Part shown: positions 45,220-54,068 of the stretch, piece by piece | Numbering within the stretch: position 1 is the stretch's first letter | How the letters are laid out: each line of letters starts with the position of its first letter | NCBI RefSeq assembly: GCF_000011385.1 | Contig: NC_005125.1 | Span: 3,286,001-3,350,000 of the forward strand | DNA length: 64,000 nt | Reading direction: 5' to 3' | Origin: Gloeobacter violaceus PCC 7421 | GTDB lineage: Bacteria; Cyanobacteriota; Cyanobacteriia; Gloeobacterales; Gloeobacteraceae | Notes under the pieces: model-generated | The model's input: only the letters and a program-made list of their open reading frames with translations | The model's database searches: none | Told to the model about the DNA's origin: nothing | Program-made: the position numbers and the translations under genes

Positions 45220-46236
45220 ATGCAGCAGCAACTCGACGCGCTCCAGCTCGAAGCCCTCAAAGCGATCCGCGAAGCGGCGGATCTGACCATCCTGGAGCGC
45301 ATCCGCGTCGACTTTTTGGGCAAAAAAGGCAAGCTTTCGGCGCTTCTGGGCGGCATGGCCAGGCTACCCGCCGAGGAGCGGCCGGTCGTGGGCGCCCTGG
45401 TCAACCAGGTGAAAGCCCGGGTCGAGGAGGCGCTCGCTGCCCAGCAGACCCACCTGCAAGACCAGCTTATCGAGCTGCGTCTCGTCGCCGAGGCCCTCGA
45501 TGTGACGATGCCCGGCCGCTTCGTGCCCCCCGGCCGCCTGCATCCGCTCACCGCCACCACCGACCGGATCGTCGATGTGTTCGTGGGTCTCGGGTTCACC
45601 GTCGCCTCCGGACCGCAGATCGAGACCGAGTACTACAACTTCGAGGCCCTCAACACCCCTGCCGATCACCCCGCCCGCGACATGCAGGACACGTTTTACC
45701 TGAGCGACGGGCTGGTCCTGCGCACCCAGACTTCCTCGGTGCAAATTCGCTACATGGAAGAGAACGACCCGCCCGTGCGCATCTGCGTGCCCGGCCGCGT
45801 CTACCGCCGCGATCAGGTGACCAACCGCCACTCGCCGGTCTTCCACCAGCTGGAGCTGCTGGCGGTGGACGAGGAGATCACCTTCGGAGACCTCAAGGGC
45901 ACCCTCACCTTCTTTACCCAGGAAATGTTCGGCGACCGGCCGGTGCGCTTTCGGCCGAGTTTCTTTCCGTTCACCGAACCTTCGGCGGAGGTGGACGTGC
46001 AGTGCCGCTTCTGCGACGGCAAGGGTTGCCGCACCTGCTCCCACACCGGCTGGCTGGAGATCGCGGGCTGCGGCATGGTGGACCCGAACGTCTTTCAGGC
46101 GGTGGGCTACAACCCCGAGAAGGTCCAGGGCTTTGCGGCGGGCATGGGCATCGAGCGCATCGCCATGCTGCTGTACGACATCAACGACATTCGCCTGTTC
46201 TATACCAACGACCTGCGCTTCTTGCGGCAGTTTTAA
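45220..46236 (+). CDS. pheS: Phenylalanine-tRNA ligase alpha subunit
   Basis: A 338-residue class II aminoacyl-tRNA synthetase subunit. It has an N-terminal coiled coil (~1-85), then [39 protein letters not shown] (motif 2) and [19 protein letters not shown]. The [20 protein letters not shown] insert and C-terminal [18 protein letters not shown] (motif 3) follow. Together with PheT, not seen here, it charges tRNA-Phe. The ATG at 45220 gives the expected coiled coil; fbp starts 3 bp after its stop. Confidence 0.95.
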   Translation: MQQQLDALQLEALKAIREAADLTILERIRVDFLGKKGKLSALLGGMARLPAEERPVVGALVNQVKARVEEALAAQQTHLQDQLIELRLVAEALDVTMPGRFVPPGRLHPLTATTDRIVDVFVGLGFTVASGPQIETEYYNFEALNTPADHPARDMQDTFYLSDGLVLRTQTSSVQIRYMEENDPPVRICVPGRVYRRDQVTNRHSPVFHQLELLAVDEEITFGDLKGTLTFFTQEMFGDRPVRFRPSFFPFTEPSAEVDVQCRFCDGKGCRTCSHTGWLEIAGCGMVDPNVFQAVGYNPEKVQGFAAGMGIERIAMLLYDINDIRLFYTNDLRFLRQF

Positions 46237-46239
46237 CCG

Positions 46240-47286
46240 ATGGACACCACGCCCCTCACCCCGCTCACCAAGGGCATCACCCTCTACCAGCACATCCTTT
46301 CCCAGCAGGCGCTCAATCCCGACGCCACCGGCGAATTTAGCGGCCTGATGGTGCAGATCAGCCTGGCGGCCAAACTGATTTCGCGTCAGCTCGCCCAGGC
46401 GGGCCTGGTCGAAAACGTGCTGGGCTTTACCGGCGAGACGAACGTCCAGGGCGAAGCGGTCCGTCACCTCGACCAGTACGCCAACGAGACGTTTATTCGC
46501 GTCTTCCAGAACACAAATCTGGTCTGCCTGCTGGTCTCCGAAGAACTCGAAGACCCCCTGCCGCTCTCCAACCAGTGCCCGATCGGTTCCTACGCTCTGG
46601 TCATCGATCCGGTGGACGGCTCCAGCAACATCGATGTGAACGTCTCGGTGGCCTCGATTTTCTCGGTGCAGCGGCGCAACCCGCGCGCCACCGACGAGAC
46701 AAGCAGCCTGCTGCAAAAAGGCACCGGGCAGGTGGCGGCGGGCTACGTGCTCTACGGCCCCAACACGATGTTCGTCTACACCAGCAGCCAGGGGGTGCAC
46801 GGTTTTACCCTCGACGCCGGTCTGGGGGAATTCGTCCTCTCCCACCCGAATATCCGCATCCCCGAGCGCGGCGATTACTACAGCATCAACGACGCCTACT
46901 CGGCCGAATGGCAGCCGGGCACGCGCGCCTTTATCGACTACCTCAAGCAGGCCAAAAGCCGGGGCGAAAAAGCCTACTCCGCCCGCTACATCGGCTCGCT
47001 GGCCGCCGATGTGCACCGCACGCTGCTCACCGGGGGCATCTTTCTCTACCCGGGCACCGTCGCCAAGCCCAAGGGCAAGCTGCGGCTGCTCTACGAAGCC
47101 CAGCCCCTCGCGCTCATCGCCGAGCAGGCGGGGGGCAAGGCGAGCACCGGCACCGAGCGTATCCTCGATATCGAGCCCAAGACACTCCACCAGCGGGTGC
47201 CACTCGTCATCGGCAGTCCCTACGAAGTGGATCTGGCGGTGGCCTTCGCTCGGGGCGAAAAACAAACCGTGGTTGCCGGTTCGTAA
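46240..47286 (+). CDS. fbp: Fructose-1,6-bisphosphatase class 1
   Basis: A 348-residue phosphatase. [20 protein letters not shown] holds the metal-binding DPxDGSSN motif, and [11 protein letters not shown] gives acidic ligands. [20 protein letters not shown] and [20 protein letters not shown] bind the sugar phosphates. It removes the 1-phosphate in the Calvin cycle and gluconeogenesis. Cyanobacteria often have both this type and the dual FBP/SBP enzyme; this is the class I form. It starts right after pheS. Confidence 0.95.
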
Positions 47287-47311
47287 CCTCTACTCTGCAA
47301 AGATACTTCGC

Positions 47312-48112
47312 TCATACCAGTTCGTCCGGCAGCGCGTTCGGATCCAAACCCATCCGGCGCAGGCGCTCCTCCAGAATGGCCGTGCGCAGTTCGGCTTGCT
47401 CCCTGGCGGTGCGCTCTTGCCGGGCTTCGACTTCGGCCTGTTCGGCGCGCCGTTCCGCCCCTTGTGCCCTTTCCTGGCCGGTGGGCAGCAGATTGCCCGC
47501 CGCATCCCACCACCGCAGCCAGGGCAGTTCCATGTCCAGATAGCGGCCCGGCCAGATGCCCAACTCCACCCCCAACGGCTCGATCGCAAAGTGCCCCCGT
47601 TCGTTGGGGCGCATCCGGCGGTAGTGCCCCACCACCAGTTCGTATACTTCGACACTCGCCTTGCGCACCTCGTAGATGCCGTAGTAGGCAGGTCGGATCA
47701 CCCGCTCGTAAATCCAGAACTTGCCGCGCCTGGGGGTTCTATCGCGTTCTTCGCTTCCGTCGCCGCTGGCAAACTCCAGCACGACCAGGGGTGGGATGTG
47801 CTCCTGCCACAGCACGTAGGAGCGGCGCACCTGGCCGCCCAGGGTCGGGGGCACCTCCGGCACATAGAACCAGTCGGGAGCTTCCGCCCCGCGCTCGGGC
47901 GGTTCGGGCGGGGTGGGCACCCGCCAATAGATGCCGCAGTCCTGGCCGATGCAGTACTGCCCGTCGGGGTGAATCGCTTGCAGCACCGGCTCCAGCGCGT
48001 CGGTCAACAGGATGCTCTGGGGATGCTCTTGAAAATTCTTCACAAACGTCCCATCCGACTCTGGAAGCTGGGTGTGATCCGGCAGAAGCGGATATTCCGG
48101 CTGGGAGATCAT
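47312..48112 (-). CDS. Uma2-family (DUF820) protein with C-terminal coiled coil
   Basis: A 266-residue Uma2 protein. Motifs are PDWFYVPEVPPTLGGQVRR, the SYVLWQEHIPPLVVLEFASG strand pair and IYERVIRPAYYGIYEVRKAS. LPWLRWWDAAGNLLPTG precedes a long Glu/Arg-rich coiled coil (AERRAEQAEVEARQERTARE). Its middle closely parallels the first Uma2 gene of this window (RRSYVLWQE; PWLRW), so the two are paralogues. The family has a PD-(D/E)xK nuclease-like fold; cellular function is unknown. It is convergent with fbp and 117 bp from the toxin-antitoxin gene. Confidence 0.85.
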   Translation of the reverse strand: MISQPEYPLLPDHTQLPESDGTFVKNFQEHPQSILLTDALEPVLQAIHPDGQYCIGQDCGIYWRVPTPPEPPERGAEAPDWFYVPEVPPTLGGQVRRSYVLWQEHIPPLVVLEFASGDGSEERDRTPRRGKFWIYERVIRPAYYGIYEVRKASVEVYELVVGHYRRMRPNERGHFAIEPLGVELGIWPGRYLDMELPWLRWWDAAGNLLPTGQERAQGAERRAEQAEVEARQERTAREQAELRTAILEERLRRMGLDPNALPDELV

Positions 48113-48197
48113 CGGCGTCTTGCCTCGACTTGTAATTCCTATAGTAGATGGCCCTTCGATGCCAAAAGCTGTTCACCGCAGGGCTATACTCGGTATC

Positions 48198-48216
48198 TGT
48201 ACAGCGCTCCTGTACA
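48198..48216. promoter_or_regulatory. Paired TGTACA operator boxes before the toxin-antitoxin pair
   Basis: TGTACA occurs at 48198-48203 and 48211-48216, 13 bp start to start, just upstream of the antitoxin ATG at 48230. Repeated TGTACA cores are known operator elements of yefM-yoeB operons, where the antitoxin binds them and the toxin acts as corepressor. The position fits autoregulation. Confidence 0.75.
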
Positions 48217-48229
48217 ACAAGTGGAAACG

Positions 48230-48517
48230 ATGACCCTTGAGACGACTTATACCCAGGCCCGGGCCAATTTCGCCCAACTGTGCGATGAGGTGATCGCCAA
48301 TCGGACGGCGGTGATCATTACCCGCCGCGGCGGGGCAAACGTTGCTTTGATCGCGGCGGACGAGCTTGCAAGCCTCGTAGAAACGGCGCACCTGCTGCGC
48401 TCGCCCCGCAACGCCCAGCGCCTGCTGGAAGCTCTGCAGGAAGCGGACGCCGGAAGTGTGAAACCGCAAACGGTCGAACAGTTGCAGCGGGAATTGGGGT
48501 TTGGCGAAGAAACATAA
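48230..48517 (+). CDS. yefM: YefM/Phd-family antitoxin
   Basis: A 95-residue protein. The N-terminal ETTYTQARANFAQLCDEVIA is the DNA-binding fold of Phd/YefM, followed by AVIITRRGGANVALIAADEL, the conserved strand pair. The acidic/helical C-terminal part (NAQRLLEALQEADAGS) would bind and neutralise the toxin. It is the first gene of a pair, and paired TGTACA boxes precede it. The next gene starts 17 bases before its stop. Confidence 0.88.
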   Translation: MTLETTYTQARANFAQLCDEVIANRTAVIITRRGGANVALIAADELASLVETAHLLRSPRNAQRLLEALQEADAGSVKPQTVEQLQRELGFGEET

Positions 48518-48845
48518 ACCTTCGCGCGGGTCCGATGAGCCGCGCAAGTCGGACGAAGCTTCTGAAACCTCTGCTGAACGCATTGAGCGGGTCGCCGTCT
48601 TTACCACGGCCTTTCGCGAAGATCTTGCCTACTGGATAGCCAACGAACCGAAAACGGCGCTAAGAGCCCTCGAGCTGGTCAAAGACGTCATGCGCGATCC
48701 TTTTCGGGGGCTGGGAAAACCGGAGCCGCTCAAGTACATTGCCAGTAACACCTGGTCCCGGCGCCTCACCGCCGAGCATCGGCTGGTCTACCGTGTCGCA
48801 GGCGAGCAGATCGATTTTCTGCAGGCCAGGTACCACTACGATTAA
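48501..48845 (+). CDS. yoeB: YoeB-type ribosome-dependent mRNA endonuclease toxin
   Basis: A 114-residue protein whose last ~85 residues are a full YoeB: TTAFREDLAYWIANEPKTAL, DPFRGLGKPEPLKYIA, TWSRRLTAEHRLVYRVAG and the ending ARYHYD. The catalytic Glu, Arg and C-terminal His-Tyr are all present. The N-terminal ~28 residues are a charged extension (KKHKPSRGSDEPRKSDEASE) not seen in E. coli YoeB. The start is TTG 48501 inside the antitoxin gene. A shorter product starting inside the extension is possible. Confidence 0.87.
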   Translation: MAKKHKPSRGSDEPRKSDEASETSAERIERVAVFTTAFREDLAYWIANEPKTALRALELVKDVMRDPFRGLGKPEPLKYIASNTWSRRLTAEHRLVYRVAGEQIDFLQARYHYD

Positions 48846-48985
48846 TTTTTATGGCTGCTCGGAAAACCAATAGCCCTACTGCAGGCGTATTGGTAGACAA
48901 AGCCATGCAACGACCAGAGGAGAGAGGGGGTCGCACCCCCAGCAAGCGATAATACAACCTGCACCATCCGACCGGGAGGATTGCC

Positions 48986-51064
48986 GTGCACTTAGCCGAT
49001 CGATTGCGCACAGAACGCCATCGCCGCTTTGTCGGCCGATTGACCGAACGCGACCTTTTTCGCGCGGCCCTCCAGGAGCCGGATCCGCCCTTCTGCGTGC
49101 TGTGGATCCATGGGCCGGGAGGGGTGGGCAAGACGACACTCCTCAAAGAGTTCCTCAACCTGGCCACCGAGGCCGAATGCCGGGCGCTCTATCTCGATGC
49201 CAAGACCTTCGACCCGACACCCGAAGCGTTCAGCGAAGCGCTCGGCCGCGCGATGGGCGAGGAGGGGCGCGATTCACCCATCTGCCGGTTGGCGGCTTCT
49301 ACCGAGCGGCGGGTGTTGCTCATCGACACCGGTGAAGAACTCAACGGTCTCGATCCCTGGTTGCGCGAGACGTTTTTGCCGCAGTTGCCCGACTGTGTGC
49401 TCACGGCAATCGCCAGCCGCCTGCCCCCCGGCCGCGAGTGGCGCACCGACCCCGGCTGGCAGAGTCTGCTGCGCGTGGTGTCGCTGCGCAACCTCAGCCC
49501 GGAAGAAAGCTGCGCCTACCTGGCGGCGCGCCGGGTGAGCGCCGAACATCACCAGAGCGTGCTCGAATTTACCCACGGCCATCCGCTGGCCCTGTCGCTG
49601 GTAGCCGATGTCTACGCCCAGGGGCACACGGGAAATTTTCATGCCGAGAACGAACCGGATGTGATCCGGGTGCTTCTGGAGTGCTTCCTGGCCGAACTCC
49701 CCGGTCCGCAGCACCGCCAGGCGCTCGAAGTCTGCGCGCTGGTGCACCTCACAACCGAGGCGCTGCTGGGCGAGTTGCTCGCAGTGGCGGACCCGCGGCC
49801 GTTGTTCGAGTGGCTGCGGGGGCTGTCGTTTATCGAGTCGGGGGCGGCGGGGCTTTTTCCCCACGACCTGGCCCGCGAGGTGCTCACCGCCGACTTGCGC
49901 TGGCGCAACCTGGATCGCTACGGCACTCTGCACGAGCGCGCCCGGCGCTACTACGGCAGCCGACTGCAACAGGGCAGCGCCTCCCAGCAGCAGGAGGTAC
50001 TGTTCGACTACATTTACTTGCACCGCGACAACCCGATTGTCAAACCCTGTTTCGAGTGGCGTCGGCACGCCCGCGTCCTGGCGGGCGGTCTGTGGCCGCA
50101 GCAGGACGCGGGCGTGCTGCTTGCCATGGTCGAGCGCCACGAGGGTTCCGAGTCGGCGGCCCTGGCCGGCCACTGGCTGGAGCGCCAACCGCAAAGCGCG
50201 CTGGTCTTTCGCGACCACCAGGGGGAAGCGCTGGGATTTTTGCTCTCGGTGGCCCTGGAGGAGACTACCGAAGCCGAACGCGAGGTGGACCCGGCGGTGC
50301 GGCTTGCCTGGCGCTTTTTGCAGTCGCGCGCGCCGCTGCGCTCAGGGGAAAAGGCGACCCACTTTCGCTTCTGGATGGGAGCTGAAACTTACCATGCGGT
50401 CTCGCCGGTGCAGAGCATGATTCTCACCAGCGTCGTGCGCCACTACCTGAGCACCCCCGGCCTGGCCTTCACCTTCTTCCCGGTGCGCCGTCCGGAACTG
50501 TGGAGCCAGATGCTGGTCTACGCCGATCTGATGCGCCTCGCCGAGGCCGACTTTACCGTGGAGGGCGTCACCTACGGCGTCTTCGGCCACGACTGGCGCA
50601 CGACGCCGCCCGCCGCCTGGCTGGCGCTGTTGGCCGAGCGCGAAACCGCCACCGCCCCCCAGGTGGCTCCCGCCCCCCGACCGGCGCTGTTGGTCCTGAG
50701 CCCGGAGGACTTTACCACCGCCGTGCGTCAGGCGCTGCGCGATTTTGCCCGGACCGACCAGTTGGTGCGCAATCCGCTGGTGCGCTCGCGGCTGGTGGCC
50801 GAGCGGCTCGCAGCCGAAGCGGGCGATCCCGCCACATTATTGCAGCAGCAGATCCAGGAGGCGGCGACGATGCTGCGCGATTCGCCGCGCGACCGCAAGG
50901 CGTACCTTGCCCTGTTGCACACCTACTTGCAGCCGGCTGCGAGCCAGGAAGCGGCGGCGGAGATGCTCGATTTGCCCTTCAGCACCTACCGCCGCCACCT
51001 GACCACCGCCGTCGCCCGCGTGCGCGACTTGCTCTGGCAGCGCGAACTGCACGGACTCACCTGA
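48986..51064 (+). CDS. STAND-type ATPase with C-terminal HTH-like domain
   Basis: A 692-residue protein. The N-terminal P-loop is WIHGPGGVGKTTLLKEF, with Walker B RRVLLIDTGEELN and a later sensor/Arg region (VLTAIASRLPPG), so it is a STAND/AAA-like ATPase. The next ~150 residues are helical (winged-helix-like). A central block (GVFGHDWRTTPPAAWLALLA) resembles part of a GNAT-like fold. The C-terminus DLPFSTYRRHLTTAVARVRD looks like a helix-turn-helix of sigma-factor type. It follows the toxin-antitoxin pair by 140 bp; GTG 48986 follows GGGAGGATTGCC. It could be a signal-dependent transcription regulator or a defence-type ATPase. Confidence 0.7.
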   Translation: MHLADRLRTERHRRFVGRLTERDLFRAALQEPDPPFCVLWIHGPGGVGKTTLLKEFLNLATEAECRALYLDAKTFDPTPEAFSEALGRAMGEEGRDSPICRLAASTERRVLLIDTGEELNGLDPWLRETFLPQLPDCVLTAIASRLPPGREWRTDPGWQSLLRVVSLRNLSPEESCAYLAARRVSAEHHQSVLEFTHGHPLALSLVADVYAQGHTGNFHAENEPDVIRVLLECFLAELPGPQHRQALEVCALVHLTTEALLGELLAVADPRPLFEWLRGLSFIESGAAGLFPHDLAREVLTADLRWRNLDRYGTLHERARRYYGSRLQQGSASQQQEVLFDYIYLHRDNPIVKPCFEWRRHARVLAGGLWPQQDAGVLLAMVERHEGSESAALAGHWLERQPQSALVFRDHQGEALGFLLSVALEETTEAEREVDPAVRLAWRFLQSRAPLRSGEKATHFRFWMGAETYHAVSPVQSMILTSVVRHYLSTPGLAFTFFPVRRPELWSQMLVYADLMRLAEADFTVEGVTYGVFGHDWRTTPPAAWLALLAERETATAPQVAPAPRPALLVLSPEDFTTAVRQALRDFARTDQLVRNPLVRSRLVAERLAAEAGDPATLLQQQIQEAATMLRDSPRDRKAYLALLHTYLQPAASQEAAAEMLDLPFSTYRRHLTTAVARVRDLLWQRELHGLT

Positions 51065-51088
51065 TGCCGCGGAGAACCTGCCGCTTTG

Positions 51089-51124
51089 AAAAACGAGGGC
51101 TCCAGCCCTGGGCCTCGCGTTTTT
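51089..51124. terminator. Bidirectional intrinsic terminator
   Basis: The sequence AAAAACGAGG (51089-51098) pairs with CCTCG and TTTTT at 51113-51124, leaving a short GC bulge, and the inner GGGCT-GCCC can also pair. With A-rich and T-rich arms on both sides it can terminate in either direction. It lies between the stop of the STAND ATPase gene (plus) and the stop of the methyltransferase gene (minus), exactly where two convergent units end. Confidence 0.8.
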
Positions 51125-51149
51125 CGACAACCGGCAACTGAGTCGAGCC

Positions 51150-52523
51150 CTACGACCGCTCCAGCGTCGCCACGCACTCGACGTGGTGGGTCTGGGCAAA
51201 CAGGTCCACCGGCTGCACGCCCACCAGGCAATAGCCTCCTGCCACCAGCCGCTTCAGGTCGCGGGCGAGCGTGGCGGGATTGCAACTGACGTAGACCACC
51301 CGCATCGGCACCGCGTGCAGGATGGCTTCGAGCACTTCCGGATCGCAACCCTTGCGCGGCGGATCGACGACGACGATGTCGGCCCGCAGATCCGGCAGCA
51401 GCGCCTCGACGGTTCCAGCCAGAAACCGACAATTTTCGATGCCGTTGATCCGGGCATTCTGCCTGGCCTGTTCCACAGAACGGACGTGGCTTTCGATACC
51501 CACCACGGCGCGGGCGGCGCGCGCCAGGGGCAGGCTCAGCGTGCCGATGCCGCAGTAGGCGTCGACGACGGTCTGCTCGGCAGTAGCGTCCGCTCCCCGG
51601 GCCACCAGGCGGGCGAGGATTTCCGCCTGGGAGGTGCAGATCTGAAAAAACGTCGTGGGCTCGATGCGAAAGCGAAAGCCGTCCAGCACCTCTTCGATAA
51701 AGTCCTGGCCCGCCAGGCAGCGGGTCTGGGGACCAAAGATCGTATTGCCGCGCTCGGTGTGGGTATTGAGGCAGACCCCCACCAGGTCGGCAAAGCGGTC
51801 CATGAGCGCCTGGGCGGCGGGCTTGATCCCCGAGAGGGTCTGGCCGTTCACCACAAAGGTGAGCAGTCTCTGGCCCGTGCGCTCGCCGATGCGCAGGCCC
51901 AGATGGCGCAGGGCGCCGCGGTGGTGTTTTTCGTCGTAGATGCTCCAGCCCTGGGTGCGGATCAATTCGCGCGCCGCCGCCAGCAACGGGTCAAGGCGGC
52001 TATCCTGCACCGGACAAGCATCGAGAGGCACGATCCGGTGCGAATCTTTCTGGTAGTAGCCGATGACGGGTTCACCGCGGGCATCCCGGCCGATCGGGAA
52101 AGTCGATTTGTTGCGGTAGCCAAAAGGGCGCGGCTGGGCAATGACCGGCTCCACCGGCGGCTCTGCGAACCCGCCCAGGTGTTCGAGCGCCTCGCGCACC
52201 TGCCGCTGCTTGGCCTCCAGTTGAAACGGGTAATCGATCCATTGCCACTGGCAACTGCCGCAGCGTTCTGCCACCGGGCAAGGGGCTTCGATGCGGTGGG
52301 GCGAGGCTTGCACAATCTGCAGGATCTTGCCGAAGCCGTGGTCCTTTTTGAGATGTACCAGCCGCGCTTCGACGGTGTCACCGGGTACCGCCCCTGCCAC
52401 AAAGAGCACCCTGCCGTCGGTGAGCCGGGCGATCCCGTCGCCCCCCGCAGCCAGGGCCGTGATGGGGACAGTTACGGTTTGCCCCTGCAGGAGGGCACCG
52501 GGTTCTACTGGGCGCCCCACCAT
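51150..52523 (-). CDS. RNA uracil-5-methyltransferase (TrmA/RlmD family)
   Basis: A 457-residue enzyme. It has an N-terminal TRAM domain (GQTVTVPITALAAGGDGIAR) and an iron-sulfur motif in CPVAERCGSCQWQWIDYP with a further Cys in LDACPVQDS. The methyltransferase domain includes VVDAYCGIGTLSLPLARAA, VVDPPRKGCDPEVLEAIL and the nucleophilic Cys in VYVSCNPATLARDL. It makes 5-methyluridine in 23S rRNA or tRNA using SAM; which site cannot be told from sequence alone. The DUF2839 gene overlaps its start. Confidence 0.92.
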   Translation of the reverse strand: MVGRPVEPGALLQGQTVTVPITALAAGGDGIARLTDGRVLFVAGAVPGDTVEARLVHLKKDHGFGKILQIVQASPHRIEAPCPVAERCGSCQWQWIDYPFQLEAKQRQVREALEHLGGFAEPPVEPVIAQPRPFGYRNKSTFPIGRDARGEPVIGYYQKDSHRIVPLDACPVQDSRLDPLLAAARELIRTQGWSIYDEKHHRGALRHLGLRIGERTGQRLLTFVVNGQTLSGIKPAAQALMDRFADLVGVCLNTHTERGNTIFGPQTRCLAGQDFIEEVLDGFRFRIEPTTFFQICTSQAEILARLVARGADATAEQTVVDAYCGIGTLSLPLARAARAVVGIESHVRSVEQARQNARINGIENCRFLAGTVEALLPDLRADIVVVDPPRKGCDPEVLEAILHAVPMRVVYVSCNPATLARDLKRLVAGGYCLVGVQPVDLFAQTHHVECVATLERS

Positions 52524-52720
52524 TTCATATAGTGGCCAAAGTTGACGACCACCCAGATAAGCGCGATCACCCCGATGCAGATCCAGGTGCCGGTGACGGT
52601 GAATTTGTACCAGTAGCGGCTCTGCTCCTTGGTGATCGGCAGGCCCGGGATGAGGTACTCTTTGTCGGGATTGCCGTAGAGCGCACCCATCTGGTCTTTG
52701 CGCCGCTTGCTCTCGCCCAT
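52505..52720 (-). CDS. DUF2839 membrane protein
   Basis: A 71-residue protein beginning MGESKRRKDQMGALYGNPDK, the typical basic start of the cyanobacterial DUF2839 family. It has one C-terminal transmembrane helix (WICIGVIALIWVVVNFGHY). ATG 52720 is used; the ORF opens six residues earlier. Its stop overlaps the methyltransferase start by about 19 bases, so the two are co-transcribed. The function is unknown. Confidence 0.85.
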   Translation of the reverse strand: MGESKRRKDQMGALYGNPDKEYLIPGLPITKEQSRYWYKFTVTGTWICIGVIALIWVVVNFGHYMKWWGAQ

Positions 52721-52822
52721 CGCTTGTCCTCGGTGCACCTTCTCAGTGTAATTCCGGCCCTTTGGATATCAGGTCGCCCGTGTGCCTCTTTATAATCGAA
52801 ATCGAAGCGCCCAACTGAACTG

Positions 52823-53524
52823 ATGACCGCAACTTCTCCTTCGCAGTTGTCCGCCGGTTTGCCCCCTTTGCGGCGGTGGCACCGGGCCGGCTGGCAGGAT
52901 TATGTTGCCCTGCGCGACGCGCCCATTCGCGAGCGGATGAAGTTGGCCTTCGATCGCGGCTGGCTGTGGGTGGATATGGGTGGAGAAGGGATCAACCATG
53001 CGGGTGTGAGCGATTTGTTTACCAGTCTGCTCTTTCTCTGGGCTCTTCAACACCCGGAGCGACCGTTTAGCTCCCTGGGTCGTTGCCTGCTGGAAAAACC
53101 CGAGACCCAGGCCTGCGCGCCGGATCTGGTGCTCTACGTCGGCGAAGATTTTCCCCGATGGCAACCGGGAGAGCCGCGCCGGGTCGACCTGACGCGAACG
53201 CGCGTGCCGGATCTGGTGGGCGAAATCTCCGATACCACCCTCGCAAGCGACTTAGACGAACAGAAGCATCTGTACGCCGCTTTGGGCGTTCCCGAATACT
53301 GGGTGGTGGATGTACAAGGGGGGCGGGTATTTGCCTTTGAATTGGCCGAAAACGGGCAGTACCGGGTTTGCAGCACATCGCGCGCCCTGGCGGGTTTGCC
53401 GATGACTTTGCTGGAAGAAACCTTGCAGCGATTGGCTGAGGGAACCAATACCGGTGCCGCTGCCTGGTTCACCCAGCAAATTGCCCAATTACCGCGCCCC
53501 CAAGATGACAGCGCCGCCAATTGA
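52823..53524 (+). CDS. Uma2-family (DUF820) protein
   Basis: A 233-residue protein with Uma2 core motifs: APDLVLYVGEDFPRWQPGEP, VPDLVGEISDTTLASDLDEQ with K-H-L-Y and the closing ALGVPEYWVVDVQGG. The PD-(D/E)xK-like residues (D in APDLV, E in GEISD) are in the usual places, so nuclease activity is conceivable though unproven for the family. Unlike the other two copies it has no long coiled coil. It is divergent from the DUF2839 gene. Confidence 0.85.
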   Translation: MTATSPSQLSAGLPPLRRWHRAGWQDYVALRDAPIRERMKLAFDRGWLWVDMGGEGINHAGVSDLFTSLLFLWALQHPERPFSSLGRCLLEKPETQACAPDLVLYVGEDFPRWQPGEPRRVDLTRTRVPDLVGEISDTTLASDLDEQKHLYAALGVPEYWVVDVQGGRVFAFELAENGQYRVCSTSRALAGLPMTLLEETLQRLAEGTNTGAAAWFTQQIAQLPRPQDDSAAN

Positions 53525-53546
53525 GCATCGAGAATCGGACCCTTGG

Positions 53547-53684
53547 CTAGAGGGGCCGATCACAGGCGGCCAGTAAAAACACAAGGAGCGCCAGTGCCAG
53601 AGCCTGCAGGCGTACAGCGAGCGACGGGGGAATCGTCGGCAGGCTCCTTGTGGACAACAACGGCTCGACGCAAGAACATTTCAT
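53547..53684 (-). CDS. Tiny peptide with one hydrophobic helix
   Basis: A 45-residue frame from ATG 53684 to TAG 53547: MKCSCVEPLLSTRSLPTIPP, then a hydrophobic stretch (LQALALALLVFLLAA) ending in CDRPL. No strong ribosome-binding site precedes it and the family is unknown. It shares the SLPT-x-x-P phrase with the neighbouring peptide gene, which raises the chance that both are real. Low confidence. Confidence 0.3.
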   Translation of the reverse strand: MKCSCVEPLLSTRSLPTIPPSLAVRLQALALALLVFLLAACDRPL

Positions 53685-53728
53685 GACGAACTCGCTTACA
53701 AGTGGAAAGCTTTGGAGACTGCCGACTT

Positions 53729-53884
53729 TCAGGCTTTGGAGACAGCGCTCAGGCTGCGCACGACGGTGGTGGATTCGGTGGGTGCGACAGTCGGCAGCGA
53801 CAGCACCGAGGCGGTCACCGTCAAAAGGACGATGCCCAACAGCACCAAATGCACGAAGACATCGAACGGGGCTTCTTTCAACAT
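53729..53884 (-). CDS. Small single-helix membrane peptide
   Basis: A 51-residue frame starting MLKEAPFDVFVHLVLLGIVL, with a hydrophobic helix (HLVLLGIVLLTVTASVL) and a Ser/Thr-rich tail (SLPTVAPTESTT). A GGAG ribosome-binding site lies about 10 bp before ATG 53884, so translation is plausible. It lies divergent from the histidine kinase gene at 54069. No family is recognised. Confidence 0.45.
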   Translation of the reverse strand: MLKEAPFDVFVHLVLLGIVLLTVTASVLSLPTVAPTESTTVVRSLSAVSKA

Positions 53885-54068
53885 GGATAGGTACTCCGGT
53901 GTCGACAGCTTCACTTTAATAGGAGTGCAATTCCTGGTCGCGCAACGCTTGTAGCCCGCTTATGAAGTTGTGCGAGAGGCCGAATGCAACCGCTCATCGC
54001 GACTCATAAAATCTCACATCTGGAGTGGGATCGATGGGTTATCCTGACGACTAACGGGATCCACACCG

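Noticed and set aside
45364-47265. A 633-codon open frame on the minus strand opposite pheS and fbp
   Set aside because: It lies entirely antisense to two well-identified genes, has no family motif and no ribosome-binding site; long antisense frames are common in GC-rich DNA.
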